DNA of 64,000 nt from Thermaerobacter subterraneus DSM 13965 (GTDB lineage Bacteria > Bacillota > Sulfobacillia > Thermaerobacterales > Thermaerobacteraceae). The notes beneath the pieces were generated by a model. That model was not told the DNA's origin. It made no database searches and saw only the letters and a program-made list of their open reading frames with translations. The stretch is from the NCBI RefSeq assembly GCF_000183545.2, contig NZ_JH976535.1, forward strand, positions 1,231,890-1,295,889, in the 5' to 3' direction. Made by a program: the position numbers and the translations under genes. This document shows, one piece after another, positions 41,703 through 52,039 of this stretch. Numbering within the stretch: the first letter of the stretch is position 1; every line of letters starts with the position of its first letter.

Positions 41703-43009
41703 TCGAGCGCTACACCCGGCCCGCCATGGGCCGCCTCTGGACCCTGGAGCACAAGTACGCCACCTGGCTGGAGGTGGAGCTCCTGGCCGTCGAGGCCTGG
41801 GAGGAACTGGGCACCGTGCCCCGCGGCACCGCGTCCCGCATCCGGCAGCGGGCCCGCATCGACGTCGACCGCATCCTGGCCATCGAGCGCCAGGTGCACC
41901 ATGACGTCATCGCCTTCACCACGGCCATCGCCGAGCAGGTGGGCGACGACGCCCGCTGGGTCCACTACGGCCTGACCTCCTCCGATGTGGTCGACACCGC
42001 CCTGGCCGTCAACCTGGTCCAGGCCGTGGACCTGCTGCTGGGCGAGGTGCGGGCGCTGCGCCAGGCGGTGGGCGAGCAGGCCCGGCGCCACAAGCACACG
42101 GTGATGATCGGCCGCACCCACGGCGTCCACGCCGAACCCATCACCTTCGGCCTGAAGCTCGCCCTCTGGTACGCCGAGCTGGGGCGCAACCTGGAGCGCC
42201 TGGAGCGGGCTCGACGCACCGTGGCGGTGGGCAAGATCTCGGGGGCCGTGGGCACCTACGCCCGGGTCGACCCGCGGGTGGAGGCCTACGTCTGCCGCCG
42301 CCTGGGCCTGGAGCCCGAGACGGTCTCCAGCCAGATCGTGGCCCGGGACCGCCATGCCGAGCTCCTGGCCGCCCTGGCCATCCTGGCCGGCACCTACGAC
42401 AAGATGGCCGTGGAAATCCGCCACCTCCAGCGGACCGAGGTCCGGGAGGTGGAAGAACCCTTCCGCGCCGGCCAGAAGGGCTCCTCGGCCATGCCCCACA
42501 AGCGCAACCCCGAGAAGTGCGAGCGCATCTCCGGCCTGGCCCGGGTCCTCCGCGGTTACCTGGTCAGCGCCCTGGAAAACCAGGCCCTCTGGCACGAGCG
42601 GGACATCTCCCACTCTTCGGTGGAGCGCATCATCCTGCCCGACGCCCTGATCCTGGCCGATTACATGACGGCCCTGCTGGCGGAGATCGTCCGCGACCTG
42701 CACGTCTATCCCGAGTCCATGGCGGCCAACCTGGAGCGGACCGGCGGCCTGATCTACTCCCAGCGGGTGCTGCTGGCGCTGGTCGAACGCGGCCTGCGCC
42801 GCGAGGAGGCGTACGCCATCGTCCAGGAGCTGGCCATGCGGGGCTGGCAGGGGGAGGCGCCCTTCCGGCAGCTGGTGGCCGCCGACCCCCGGATCCGGCG
42901 GGTCCTGGCGCCCGGCGAGATCGAGGCCCTGTTCGACCCCCGGGACGACCTGCGCCACGTGGATTTCATCTTTCGCCGGGCCGGCCTGGAGCCCGGCGAG
43001 GACGGCTGA
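41699..43009 (+). CDS. purB: Adenylosuccinate lyase
   Basis: Removes fumarate from SAICAR and from adenylosuccinate. Fumarase/aspartase superfamily motifs: HHDVIAFTTAIAEQ, WVHYGLTSSDVVDTA, MIGRTHGVHAEPITFG and the signature loop KGSSAMPHKRNPEKCERISGLAR, with the catalytic Ser and His in their usual places. 436 residues, standard length. ATG 41699 overlaps the purE stop as ATGA. It is free of the low-complexity insertions found in many neighbours. Confidence 0.97.
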   Translation: MIERYTRPAMGRLWTLEHKYATWLEVELLAVEAWEELGTVPRGTASRIRQRARIDVDRILAIERQVHHDVIAFTTAIAEQVGDDARWVHYGLTSSDVVDTALAVNLVQAVDLLLGEVRALRQAVGEQARRHKHTVMIGRTHGVHAEPITFGLKLALWYAELGRNLERLERARRTVAVGKISGAVGTYARVDPRVEAYVCRRLGLEPETVSSQIVARDRHAELLAALAILAGTYDKMAVEIRHLQRTEVREVEEPFRAGQKGSSAMPHKRNPEKCERISGLARVLRGYLVSALENQALWHERDISHSSVERIILPDALILADYMTALLAEIVRDLHVYPESMAANLERTGGLIYSQRVLLALVERGLRREEAYAIVQELAMRGWQGEAPFRQLVAADPRIRRVLAPGEIEALFDPRDDLRHVDFIFRRAGLEPGEDG

Positions 43010-43036
43010 CGCGGCGTTTCAGGGAGGGGAGCAGCC

Positions 43037-43951
43037 GTGGCGATGGCGGAACCGGCCCTGCCCCCGCGCGGGGAGCGGCTCTACGAGGGGAAGGCCAAGG
43101 TCGTCTTTGCCACCCCGGATCCGGGGCTGGTGCGGATCTGCTTCAAGGACGATGCCACCGCCTTCGACGGGCGCAAGCGCGGCACCATCGGGGACAAGGG
43201 GCGCCTCAATGCGCGGATCAGCGCCCACCTGCTGAGGGTGGTGGAGGCGGCGGGCATTCCCACCCACCTGGTGGCCGAGGCGGGCGAGCGGGAGCTCCTG
43301 TGCCGGCGGGTAGAGATCATCCCGCTGGAGGTGGTCGTACGCAACGTGGTGGCCGGCAGCCTGGCCCGCCGCCTGGGTCTGGAGCCGGGCCGCGTGCTGG
43401 ACGAACCGGTCACCGAGCTCTACTACAAGCGGGACGATCTGGGCGATCCCCTGATCAACCGCGCCCACGTGCGGCTGCTGGGGCTGGCGACCGCGGAGGA
43501 AGTGGACCGCATCGAGGCCATGGCCCTGGCCGTGAACCGCGTGCTGCGCTCCTACCTGCTGGAGCGCGACCTGGTGCTGGTCGACTTCAAGCTGGAGTTC
43601 GGGCGGGCATGGACCCCGGCGGCTCCGCCGGCCGCCGCCCCCGCCGCCGTGCCGGCTGAAGGCGCGGGGGCGGTCCTGCCCACGGAACCTGGGGCCGGTC
43701 CCTCCGGTCAGAGCACCGGCCCCGCGCCGGGCCAGGACGGAGGCGGCGGGTCCGGCCCGGGCACCGGCTCGCGGGGCACCCCGGGGCCGGGTTCCACCTT
43801 GCTGCTGGCGGACGAGATCTCCCCCGACACCTGCCGCCTCTGGGACCGGGTCACGGGCGAGCCCCTGGACAAGGACCGCTTCCGGCAGGACCTGGGCGGC
43901 GTGGCCGGCGCCTACGCCGAGGTGTGGCGGCGGCTGGAGGGACAGCGATGA
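43037..43951 (+). CDS. purC: Phosphoribosylaminoimidazole-succinocarboxamide synthase
   Basis: ATP-dependent ligase adding aspartate to CAIR. Motifs: LYEGKAKVVF, FKDDATAFDGRKRGTIGDKG, VVVRNVVAGSLARR, ELYYKRDDLGDP and LLADEISPDTCRLWD. A Pro/Ala/Gly insertion of about 60 residues (194-255) separates the LVDFKLEFGRA and LLADEISPD motifs, raising length to 304 from about 240. GTG 43037 follows AGGGAGGGGAG; ATG 43043 is an alternative. The stop overlaps purS as ATGA. Confidence 0.95.
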   Translation: MAMAEPALPPRGERLYEGKAKVVFATPDPGLVRICFKDDATAFDGRKRGTIGDKGRLNARISAHLLRVVEAAGIPTHLVAEAGERELLCRRVEIIPLEVVVRNVVAGSLARRLGLEPGRVLDEPVTELYYKRDDLGDPLINRAHVRLLGLATAEEVDRIEAMALAVNRVLRSYLLERDLVLVDFKLEFGRAWTPAAPPAAAPAAVPAEGAGAVLPTEPGAGPSGQSTGPAPGQDGGGGSGPGTGSRGTPGPGSTLLLADEISPDTCRLWDRVTGEPLDKDRFRQDLGGVAGAYAEVWRRLEGQR

Positions 43952-44565
43952 GTCGCCTGTGCGAGGCCGGCGAAGGCCTGGCGGCGGGCCGCGGCCCGGC
44001 CCGGGACGGCGCCGGGGCGGCGGCCCCCGCTCCGGGGCGGCACGGACGCCCGGTGGCAGGCCGGGCGCCTTCGGGGACCGGCGGCAACCCGGCGTCAGGG
44101 GCTTCCCGCAAGTCCGGCCAGGGCGAAGCCCTCCGGCCGCAGGGGAAACCGGCCCGGGGACGGTCGAGAGAGAAAGGCCGGGCCGCCATCGCGGCGACAA
44201 GCGGTGATCCAGGGTCTCCCCTCGGCGGGCCCGCCCCCGGCGTGAGGCCGGCAGGGCGCCGGTTCTTCCGGGTGGTGGTGGAGGTGAGCCTGCGCCCCGG
44301 GGCGCTGGATGCCCAGGGGGAGGCGGTGCGCTCGGCCCTGCGGGCCCTCGGCTACCCGGGCGTGGCCGCGGTCCGGGTGGGCAAGCGCATCGAGCTGGAC
44401 CTGGCGGCGCGGGACCCGGGGGAGGCGGCGGAACAGGCCCGGGCCATGGCCGAGCGGCTCCTGGCCAACCCGGTGCTGGAGGTGTACCGGGTGCGGGTGG
44501 AAGGGGGCCTCGACCCGGCCGCCGCCGGGGTGTCGGCGGAGCATGGTGCCGATCGCGGCGTCTAA
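43948..44565 (+). CDS. purS: FGAM synthase subunit PurS with long N-terminal extension
   Basis: Small subunit of the three-part formylglycinamidine synthase (PurS-PurQ-PurL), thought to organise ammonia transfer. The PurS fold is in the last 90 residues: FFRVVVEVSLRPGALDAQGEAVRSALRALGYPGVAAVRVGK, then VYRVRVEGG. From ATG 43948, which overlaps the purC stop (ATGA), the protein has 205 residues, more than twice the normal 80-85; the first 110 are Gly/Ala/Arg/Pro-rich. A GTG near 44241 would give the standard form but has no ribosome site. Confidence 0.85.
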   Translation: MSRLCEAGEGLAAGRGPARDGAGAAAPAPGRHGRPVAGRAPSGTGGNPASGASRKSGQGEALRPQGKPARGRSREKGRAAIAATSGDPGSPLGGPAPGVRPAGRRFFRVVVEVSLRPGALDAQGEAVRSALRALGYPGVAAVRVGKRIELDLAARDPGEAAEQARAMAERLLANPVLEVYRVRVEGGLDPAAAGVSAEHGADRGV

Positions 44566-44647
44566 GGGAACCTGCGACCCGGGCCGGGGGAACCAACCTT
44601 GGCTCGGGGCGGGACGCGGGCGACGCGCAGGGAATGGGGGATCGCCG

Positions 44648-45586
<939 letters not shown>

Positions 45587-45591
45587 GATCC

Positions 45592-48378
45592 ATGGAGCGC
45601 CAGGTTCGAGAACCGCAATCCCGATCGAAGCCCCAGGGCGGGCCCCGTAGCCGGCACCGGGCCCAACCTCCGTCCGGGGTGCCGGCGTCCCAGGACCCCG
45701 CGGGCCGGGCCCCCGGCGCGGCCGGCGAGCCCTGGCAGGCGGCCGGCCTGACCGCTGCCGAGTACCGGCGGGTCCTGCAGCTGCTCGGACGGGAACCCGG
45801 TCCCGCCGAACTCGGCCTGATCGGGGTGCTCTGGTCGGAGCACTGCGCCTACAAGCACTCCCGGCCGCTGCTGCGCCGGCTGCCCACCCGCGGGCCCCAG
45901 GTGCTGCTGGGGCCGGGGGAGAACGCCGGCGCCGTCGACCTGGGCGACGGGACGGCGGTGGTCTTCCGCATCGAGTCCCACAACCACCCGTCCTTCGTGG
46001 AACCCTTCCAGGGCGCCGCCACGGGCGTGGGCGGCATCCTGCGCGACGTGCTGGCCGCAGGGGCCCGGCCCGTCGCCCTGATGGACTTCCTCTGCTTCGC
46101 GGAGCCCCGCCATGACCGGGACCGCCGGCTGGTGCGGGGTGTGGTGGCCGGCATCGCCGCCTACGGCAACTGCACCGGGGTGCCGGTGGTGGGCGGCCGG
46201 GTCCTGTTCGAGCCGGGGTACAAGACGAACCCCCTGGTTAACGTGCTCTGCGCCGGGGTGGCGCCGGCCCGGCGGCTGCTCAAGGGCGTGGCGGCAGGGC
46301 CCGGTGCGCGGCTGGTGCTCATCGGCCCGCCCACGGGGGCCGACGGCGTCCACGGCGCCACCTTCGCCTCGGCCAGCCTGGGCCCGGATGACGCCGCCGG
46401 CCGCCGGCCCGCGGTGCAGGTGGGCGACCCCTTCGCCGGCAAGGTGCTGATCGAAGCGTGCCTGGAGCTGGTGGAAGCCGGTCTGGTGGCCGCCTTCCAG
46501 GACCTGGGGGCGGGCGGCCTGGGTGCCGCGGCGGCCGAGCTGGCGTCCCGGGCAGGCACGGGTGCGGCGCTGCACCTGGACCGGGTGCCCCTGCGGGAGC
46601 CGGGCCTGCCTGCGGAGGTCATCCTGCTCTCCGAGTCCCAGGAGCGCATGCTGGCGGTGGTCGAACCGGCCCACCTACCGCGGCTGCGGCGGGTGACCCG
46701 GCGCTGGGGCCTGCCCGCCGCCGTGGTAGGCCGGCTGGAGGAAGCCGGTGACCGGGGCACCCGATTCCGGGCCCGCCACCGGGGCCGGTGGGTGGTGGAC
46801 CTGCCCGTCGATCTCTTGACCCGCCAGGCGCCGGTGTACGGGCCGCCGGGGCAGGGGCTGGCGGGCGAGGACCGGCGGGGGGACGGCGGGCCCGGTGGCG
46901 GGCCGGTGGCCGCCGGGGCCCTGGCGGTGCTCCCGGGAAGCCGGGACCATGCCCCGGCGGGATGGGGCGGGTCCCAGCCAGCCGGGGCCCCGGCCGGTCC
47001 ATGGCCGGGTTGGGCCCCGCCGCGGCCCGGCGCCGGCCCCGGCGCCACCAGGGCGGCGGCGGGCCGGCTGGACCCCGGCGAGGCCGGGGACGGCCGGGCG
47101 GAGCCCCCGGACCTCAGCGACCCCCAGGCCGTGGCCGGTGCCCTGCGCCGCCTGCTGGCAGCCCCCGCCCTGACCAGCAAGAGCTGGATCTACAGCCAGT
47201 TCGACCACCTGGTGGGCGGCCGCACCCGGCTGCGCCCGGGGGCGGGCCCGGCGGCGGTGCTGGAGGTCCCGGGCAGCGACCGGTTGCTGGTACTGGCCAT
47301 GGCCGGGACGGGCCGGCAGGCGACCCTGGACCCCTTCCGGGCCGCCGCCCTGGCCGTGGCCGAGGCGGCCCTGCGGGCCAGCTGTGTGGGCGGGATTCCC
47401 CTCGGCCTGACCAACGGGCTCAACCTGGGCGACCCGGGACGGCCGGCGGTCTACGCCCAGCTGGCCGGCCTGATCGAGGGCATGGCCGCGGCCTGCCGCG
47501 CCCTGGACCTGCCGGTGACGGGCGGCAACGTCAGCCTCTACAACGCCACGGGCGAGCACGACATCGACCCCACGGTGGCGGTGGGCGTGGCCGGGGTGAT
47601 TCCCCCGCCGGGCCGCTGGGCGGCCGGGTTCTTCCCCGGACCGGGGCTCCGGGTGGCCCTGCTGGGACCTCTGGCCGGCCACCTGGCGGGCAGCGAGTAC
47701 GTGAAGGGGGGCGGGGCGGCCGGCGCTTCGCCGGAGCGGCCCGCGGGCCTGGCCGGCCATGCGGCCCAGGCCCGGGGCGGCGGGGACCCGGCGGCACGGG
47801 CCGGGGATCAGGTGCTGCGGTCCGGCGACCCGGTGCCGCGGCCCGGGGACCGGGTGGCACTAGGCGGGGGCCAGGCGGCCCTGCCCCAGGTGGAGTGGGA
47901 GCTGCAGCGCCGGCTGCAGCGGCTTCTGCAGGAGGCGGTGGCCCAGGGCTGGGTGGTGGCCGCCCGCCCGGCCGGCCGGGGCGGGCTGCTGGTCACCCTG
48001 GTGGAGATGGCCTTTGCCGGCGGCCCCTTGCCGCCGGGCGAGACGGCGGAAGGGGCGGCCCTGGGGCTTGACATCGCCATCCGGCGGCAGCCGGGTGCGC
48101 CCGCCCCGCGGCGGGACGCCCTGCTCTTCGGTGAAGGACCGACCCGGGTGGTGGTGGCCGTCCCGCCGGGGGCATGGGATGCCCTGGCCCGGCGGGCGGC
48201 CGCCCTGCACGTCCCACTCCACCCCCTGGGCCTGACGGCGGAACCCGGCGGCCGCATCCGGGTCCGGCTGGACGGCGGGCTGTGGCTCGACGAACCGGCG
48301 GCTTCCCTGCGGACCCTGTGGGAGGAGGCGCTCCCGTGCCGGCTGGACGGTCCGGAATCCCAGGTAGCGGCGGGGTGA
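45592..48378 (+). CDS. purL: FGAM synthase subunit PurL
   Basis: ATP-dependent large subunit making FGAM from FGAR. Motifs: LWSEHCAYKHSRPLLRRLPT, FRIESHNHPSFVEPFQGAATGVGG, DLGAGGLGAAAAELA, VTGGNVSLYNATGE and YSQFDHLVGG. 928 residues against about 740 for the small-type PurL. The excess consists of a 50-residue N-terminal leader, a roughly 90-residue Gly/Pro/Ala insertion at about 420-510, and a second of about 50 residues near 710-760. ATG 45592 is 5 bases after the purQ stop with only a weak site (GGAGGCTGAGATCC). Confidence 0.95.
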   Translation: MERQVREPQSRSKPQGGPRSRHRAQPPSGVPASQDPAGRAPGAAGEPWQAAGLTAAEYRRVLQLLGREPGPAELGLIGVLWSEHCAYKHSRPLLRRLPTRGPQVLLGPGENAGAVDLGDGTAVVFRIESHNHPSFVEPFQGAATGVGGILRDVLAAGARPVALMDFLCFAEPRHDRDRRLVRGVVAGIAAYGNCTGVPVVGGRVLFEPGYKTNPLVNVLCAGVAPARRLLKGVAAGPGARLVLIGPPTGADGVHGATFASASLGPDDAAGRRPAVQVGDPFAGKVLIEACLELVEAGLVAAFQDLGAGGLGAAAAELASRAGTGAALHLDRVPLREPGLPAEVILLSESQERMLAVVEPAHLPRLRRVTRRWGLPAAVVGRLEEAGDRGTRFRARHRGRWVVDLPVDLLTRQAPVYGPPGQGLAGEDRRGDGGPGGGPVAAGALAVLPGSRDHAPAGWGGSQPAGAPAGPWPGWAPPRPGAGPGATRAAAGRLDPGEAGDGRAEPPDLSDPQAVAGALRRLLAAPALTSKSWIYSQFDHLVGGRTRLRPGAGPAAVLEVPGSDRLLVLAMAGTGRQATLDPFRAAALAVAEAALRASCVGGIPLGLTNGLNLGDPGRPAVYAQLAGLIEGMAAACRALDLPVTGGNVSLYNATGEHDIDPTVAVGVAGVIPPPGRWAAGFFPGPGLRVALLGPLAGHLAGSEYVKGGGAAGASPERPAGLAGHAAQARGGGDPAARAGDQVLRSGDPVPRPGDRVALGGGQAALPQVEWELQRRLQRLLQEAVAQGWVVAARPAGRGGLLVTLVEMAFAGGPLPPGETAEGAALGLDIAIRRQPGAPAPRRDALLFGEGPTRVVVAVPPGAWDALARRAAALHVPLHPLGLTAEPGGRIRVRLDGGLWLDEPAASLRTLWEEALPCRLDGPESQVAAG

Positions 48379-50060
48379 CGGCCGGCGCCCTTGCAGCGGG
48401 CGGCTCCCCGGCGGCGGGCGGCAGCCATGCGGCGCTTGGCAGCCCCGCGGGAAGCCGTTGCGAGGCGCCGGCCGGGCCCTTCGGCCCCCGGGAGGCCTGC
48501 GGGATCTTCGGCATCTGGGGCCATCCCGAAGCGGTGGCGTGCACCGTGCGGGCGCTGGTGGCCCTTCAGCACCGCGGGCAGGAGAGCGCGGGAATCGCCG
48601 TCCTGGACGGCTCGGGGCGGCTGCGGGTGCACCGGGGCCCGGGCCTGGTTGGCCACGTCTTTGGCCGTCCGGGGCGCCTGGCGCGACTGGGGGAGGGGGC
48701 CACGGCGGCCATCGGCCACGTTCGCTACGCCACGGCCGGCGACCCCGGTCCCCGCAACGCCCAGCCCCTGCTCTTCGGGGGCGACTTCGCCCTGGCCCAC
48801 AACGGCCAGCTGGCGGGCGGCGAGCGCTGGCGGGCCGTCCTGGAGCGCCTGGGGGTTCCCCTGGCCACCACGGCCGATTCGGAGGTCATCGGCCGGGTCG
48901 CGCAGCGGCACGCGGCCCTGGCCTCGCGCCTGCCCGTGTCCCGGAGCGCCCTCACCGGGACCTGCCCCGTCCAGCCGGCGGCGCCGGAGGGCGGTGGGGC
49001 CATGGCGGCGCCGCCCGGGCCGGGCGGGACCAACCCCGCCGGCGGCCCGCCGGCCCCCTTGCTCAAGGCGCTGGCGGCGGTGCCCGGAGCGTATGCCGTG
49101 GTCATCCTGACACCCCGCGGGCTTTTGGCGGCCCGCGATCCCTGGGGCATCCGGCCGCTGGTCCTGGGCCGCATCGGCGACGCCTGGGCCGTGGCCTCGG
49201 AGAGCTGTGCCCTGGAGACGGCGGGGGGCCGGGTGGAAGAGGAACTGCCGCCCGGCAGCTGGGTGTGGCTGGGCTGCGGGGAGGCCCCTGGACCCGCCCG
49301 CGGTGCCCTGCCCGGCTGGGACCGGGCCGGGCTTGCCCGGGAGGCCTTCTGCGTCTTCGAATACATCTACTTCGCCCGGCCCGACAGCTGCTTCGCCGGC
49401 CGGAGCGTGTATGCCGTGCGCAAGGAGCTGGGCCGGCGTCTGGCCCGGGTCCACCCCGCCAGCGCCGACGTGGTGGTGGGGGTGCCCGACTCCAGCCTCC
49501 CCGCCGCGGCGGGCTATGCCGAGGCGGCGGGGCTGCCCCACGAGCTGGGCCTGGTGAAGAACCGGTACACCGGCCGCACCTTCATCCGCCCGGGGGCGCG
49601 GGAGCGGGAGGAGGCGGTGCGCCTCAAGCTCCATCCCGTGCCCGGCGTCCTGGCGGGGCGGCGGGTGGTGCTGGTCGACGACTCCCTGGTCCGCGGCACC
49701 ACCGCCCGCTGGCTGGTCACGGCCCTGCGGGAGGCGGGGGCCCGGGAGGTGCACCTGCGCATCACCGCCCCACCCTACCGCTTCCCCTGCCACTTCGGCG
49801 TGGACACGGGCCGGGCCGAAGAGCTCCTGGCCGCCGGCCACTCGCCCCAGGCCATGGCCCGGGCCGTGGGGGCCGACTCCCTGGCCTTCCTGCCGCTCGA
49901 TCAGGTGGTGGAGGCCACCGGCCGGCCCGCGGGGTCCCTGTGCCTGGGCTGTTTCACCGGGCGCTACCCCCTGGATCCGGAAGGCAAGGTGCGCCGGATA
50001 GGGCACCGTGGGGACCCCGGCGACCGTGGGATCCCCGGCGGCGGCGCGGGGGGCGGCTGA
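48375..50060 (+). CDS. purF: Amidophosphoribosyltransferase
   Basis: First committed step of purine synthesis, PRPP plus glutamine to phosphoribosylamine. The N-terminal nucleophile Cys is in EACGIFGIWGHPEA (about residue 44), so a 43-residue propeptide would have to be removed, longer than usual. Other motifs: LQHRGQESAGIAV, HVRYATAG, AHNGQL, PRPP-binding VVLVDDSLVRGTTARWLV, and the C-terminal SLCLGCFTGRYP, a typical Fe-S cysteine region. A Pro/Gly/Ala insertion lies at about 186-230. GTG 48375 overlaps the purL stop (GTGA). 561 residues. Confidence 0.95.
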   Translation: MTAGALAAGGSPAAGGSHAALGSPAGSRCEAPAGPFGPREACGIFGIWGHPEAVACTVRALVALQHRGQESAGIAVLDGSGRLRVHRGPGLVGHVFGRPGRLARLGEGATAAIGHVRYATAGDPGPRNAQPLLFGGDFALAHNGQLAGGERWRAVLERLGVPLATTADSEVIGRVAQRHAALASRLPVSRSALTGTCPVQPAAPEGGGAMAAPPGPGGTNPAGGPPAPLLKALAAVPGAYAVVILTPRGLLAARDPWGIRPLVLGRIGDAWAVASESCALETAGGRVEEELPPGSWVWLGCGEAPGPARGALPGWDRAGLAREAFCVFEYIYFARPDSCFAGRSVYAVRKELGRRLARVHPASADVVVGVPDSSLPAAAGYAEAAGLPHELGLVKNRYTGRTFIRPGAREREEAVRLKLHPVPGVLAGRRVVLVDDSLVRGTTARWLVTALREAGAREVHLRITAPPYRFPCHFGVDTGRAEELLAAGHSPQAMARAVGADSLAFLPLDQVVEATGRPAGSLCLGCFTGRYPLDPEGKVRRIGHRGDPGDRGIPGGGAGGG

Positions 50061-50234
50061 GGCCGGCTGGACGGCCAGGGCCGGCCGGGCGGGCAGGGCC
50101 GGACGGGGTTGGACGGTGGACCCGCCGGACGGCGGGCCGATGGCTCCCCGGTAACGGGCGGGGCAGGGGAAGAACCAGGCAGGGCTGGATTCGGTTTGGA
50201 CAGGGCAGGGTGGGGGAGGAAGGAGGGCCGCGGG

Positions 50235-51350
50235 ATGAGCGACAGGGCACCCGGGGAGGCGGTCCCCGGGGGTATGGGGGCCGGGGGCAACAGGCTCACC
50301 TACCGGGAGGCCGGGGTCGACCTGGAGGCGGCCGAGGCGGCCGTGGCGGCCATCGGCCGGGTGGCGGCCACGGCCCGCCGCCCCGAGGTGGTGGGCGGCA
50401 TCGGCGCCTTTGCCGGGTTCTTCCGCTGGGGCGGGGCGGGGGGCGGTCTCCTCGCCGCCACCTGCGACGGCGTGGGGACCAAGCTGGCCGTGACCCTGGA
50501 GCAGGACGCCCTGGAGACCGCCGGCTGGGACCTGGTGGCCATGAACGTCAACGACCTGGTGGTCCACGGGGCCGAGCCGCTGTTCTTCCTGGACTACGTG
50601 GCGGTGGGGCGGCTGGATCCCCAGCGGGTGGCGCGGGTCGTCCAGGGCATGGCGGAGGCTTGCCGGGAGGCGGGTTGCGCCCTCTTGGGGGGCGAGACGG
50701 CGGAGTTGCCCGGCCTCCTGCCGCCCGGCGGCATGGAGCTGGCGGGCTTCGCGGTGGGCCACGTGCCGGGCGGGGAACCCCTTGACGGGCGGGCGGTGCG
50801 ACCCGGGGACGTGATCCTGGGCCTGCCGTCCAGCGGTCCCCACAGCAACGGGTTCGCCCTGATCCGGCGGGTGGCCGCGGCGGCGGGCGCCCGGTGGGAA
50901 GATCCCCTGCCGGGCACCGCCGGCACCCTGGGCGAGGCCGTCCTGGCCCCCACGCGGCTCTATGCAGCCGCCGCCCGCCGCCTGCGGGAGGCCTTCGAGG
51001 TGCGAGCCCTGGCTCACATCACCGGGGGCGGCCTGCCGGGCAACGTGCCGCGCACCCTGCCTGCCGGGTGCCGGGCGGTGCTGGAGTGGGGTAGCTGGCC
51101 GGTGCCGCCGGTATTCCACTGGCTCCACCGGCAGGGCGGGGTGCCTTGGGCTGAGATGGTGCGGGTCTTCAACGTGGGCATCGGCATGACCGTGGTGGTG
51201 CCGGCGGCCCAGGCGGAAGGGGCCCGCCGGCTGGCGGCGGAGGTGCTGGGGACCGAGGTGCCGGTCATCGGCCGGATCGTGGCGGGGCCCCGCGGGGTCG
51301 AGTTCGAACCGCCGCCGGGGACGAACCCGCCGGGGGGTGCTGGGCTGTGA
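50235..51350 (+). CDS. purM: Phosphoribosylformylglycinamidine cyclo-ligase (AIR synthetase)
   Basis: Closes the imidazole ring. Motifs: LTYREAGVDLEAAEAAV, GGIGAFAGFF, LLAATCDGVGTKLAV, DLVAMNVNDLVVHGAEPLFFLDYVA, LLGGETAELPG, LPSSGPHSNGFALIR and HITGGGLPGNVPR. 371 residues; slight extension at both ends. ATG 50235 follows GGAAGGAGGG, and a 174-base gap separates it from purF, one of the few gaps in this operon. The stop overlaps purN as GTGA. Confidence 0.96.
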   Translation: MSDRAPGEAVPGGMGAGGNRLTYREAGVDLEAAEAAVAAIGRVAATARRPEVVGGIGAFAGFFRWGGAGGGLLAATCDGVGTKLAVTLEQDALETAGWDLVAMNVNDLVVHGAEPLFFLDYVAVGRLDPQRVARVVQGMAEACREAGCALLGGETAELPGLLPPGGMELAGFAVGHVPGGEPLDGRAVRPGDVILGLPSSGPHSNGFALIRRVAAAAGARWEDPLPGTAGTLGEAVLAPTRLYAAAARRLREAFEVRALAHITGGGLPGNVPRTLPAGCRAVLEWGSWPVPPVFHWLHRQGGVPWAEMVRVFNVGIGMTVVVPAAQAEGARRLAAEVLGTEVPVIGRIVAGPRGVEFEPPPGTNPPGGAGL

Positions 51351-52039
51351 CGCAGGGGGTAGCGCCCGCCGGGCCGGGGCCGTGCCGGATGGTGGTGATG
51401 GCCTCGGGGGCCGGGACGAACCTGCAGGCGCTCCTCGACGCGGAGGCGGCGGGCCGCCTGGGCGGGCAGATCGCGGCGGTGCTGTCCGACCGCCCCGGCG
51501 CGGGGGCCCTCGAACGGGCACGGGCGGCGGGCAAGCCCGCGATACTGCTCCGGCCGGCGGGGGACTGGGACCGGGCCGTCCTGGACGAGCTGGCACGCTG
51601 GCAGCCGGACCTGGTGGTCCTGGCGGGGTTCATGCGCCTGCTGGGGCCGGCGGTGGTGGCGGCGTACCGGAACCGGATCCTCAACATCCACCCCTCCTTG
51701 CTGCCGGCCTTCCCGGGCAAGGACGCGCCCCGCCGGGCCCTGGAACACGGCGTCAAGGTGACGGGCTGTACCGTGCACTTCGTCGACGAGGGTGTGGACA
51801 CCGGCCCCATCCTGCTGCAGGCGGCGGTGCCGGTGCGGGACGGCGACGATCCCCAGACCCTCCACCGCCGGATCCAGCGGGTGGAACACCGCCTCTACCC
51901 GGCGGCCGTGCGGCTGGTGGCGACGGGGCGGGTGCGGCTCGAGGGGCGGCGGGTGCGGATCCTGAAGGGGCCTTCAGGGGGGCGGGGCGCCGGCCCGCGG
52001 CCGGGCGCCCCGGTGCGGGAAGGAGGCGTGGCGGGTTGA
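51347..52039 (+). CDS. purN: Phosphoribosylglycinamide formyltransferase
   Basis: Transfers formyl from 10-formyl-tetrahydrofolate to GAR. Motifs: VVMASGAGTNLQALLDA, VLAGFMRLLGPAVV, the catalytic NIHPSLLPAFPGKDAPRRAL (Asn-His pair) and VDEGVDTGPILLQAAVPV (Asp). 230 residues; the last 20 are Gly/Arg/Pro. GTG 51347 overlaps the purM stop, and the purN stop overlaps the purH start. Confidence 0.97.
   Translation: MTQGVAPAGPGPCRMVVMASGAGTNLQALLDAEAAGRLGGQIAAVLSDRPGAGALERARAAGKPAILLRPAGDWDRAVLDELARWQPDLVVLAGFMRLLGPAVVAAYRNRILNIHPSLLPAFPGKDAPRRALEHGVKVTGCTVHFVDEGVDTGPILLQAAVPVRDGDDPQTLHRRIQRVEHRLYPAAVRLVATGRVRLEGRRVRILKGPSGGRGAGPRPGAPVREGGVAG

Noticed and set aside
47808-51596. A 1262-codon open frame on the minus strand
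   Set aside because: Antisense to purL, purF and purM; Pro/Arg/Gly/His-rich with no domain, whereas the plus-strand genes carry full catalytic motif sets.
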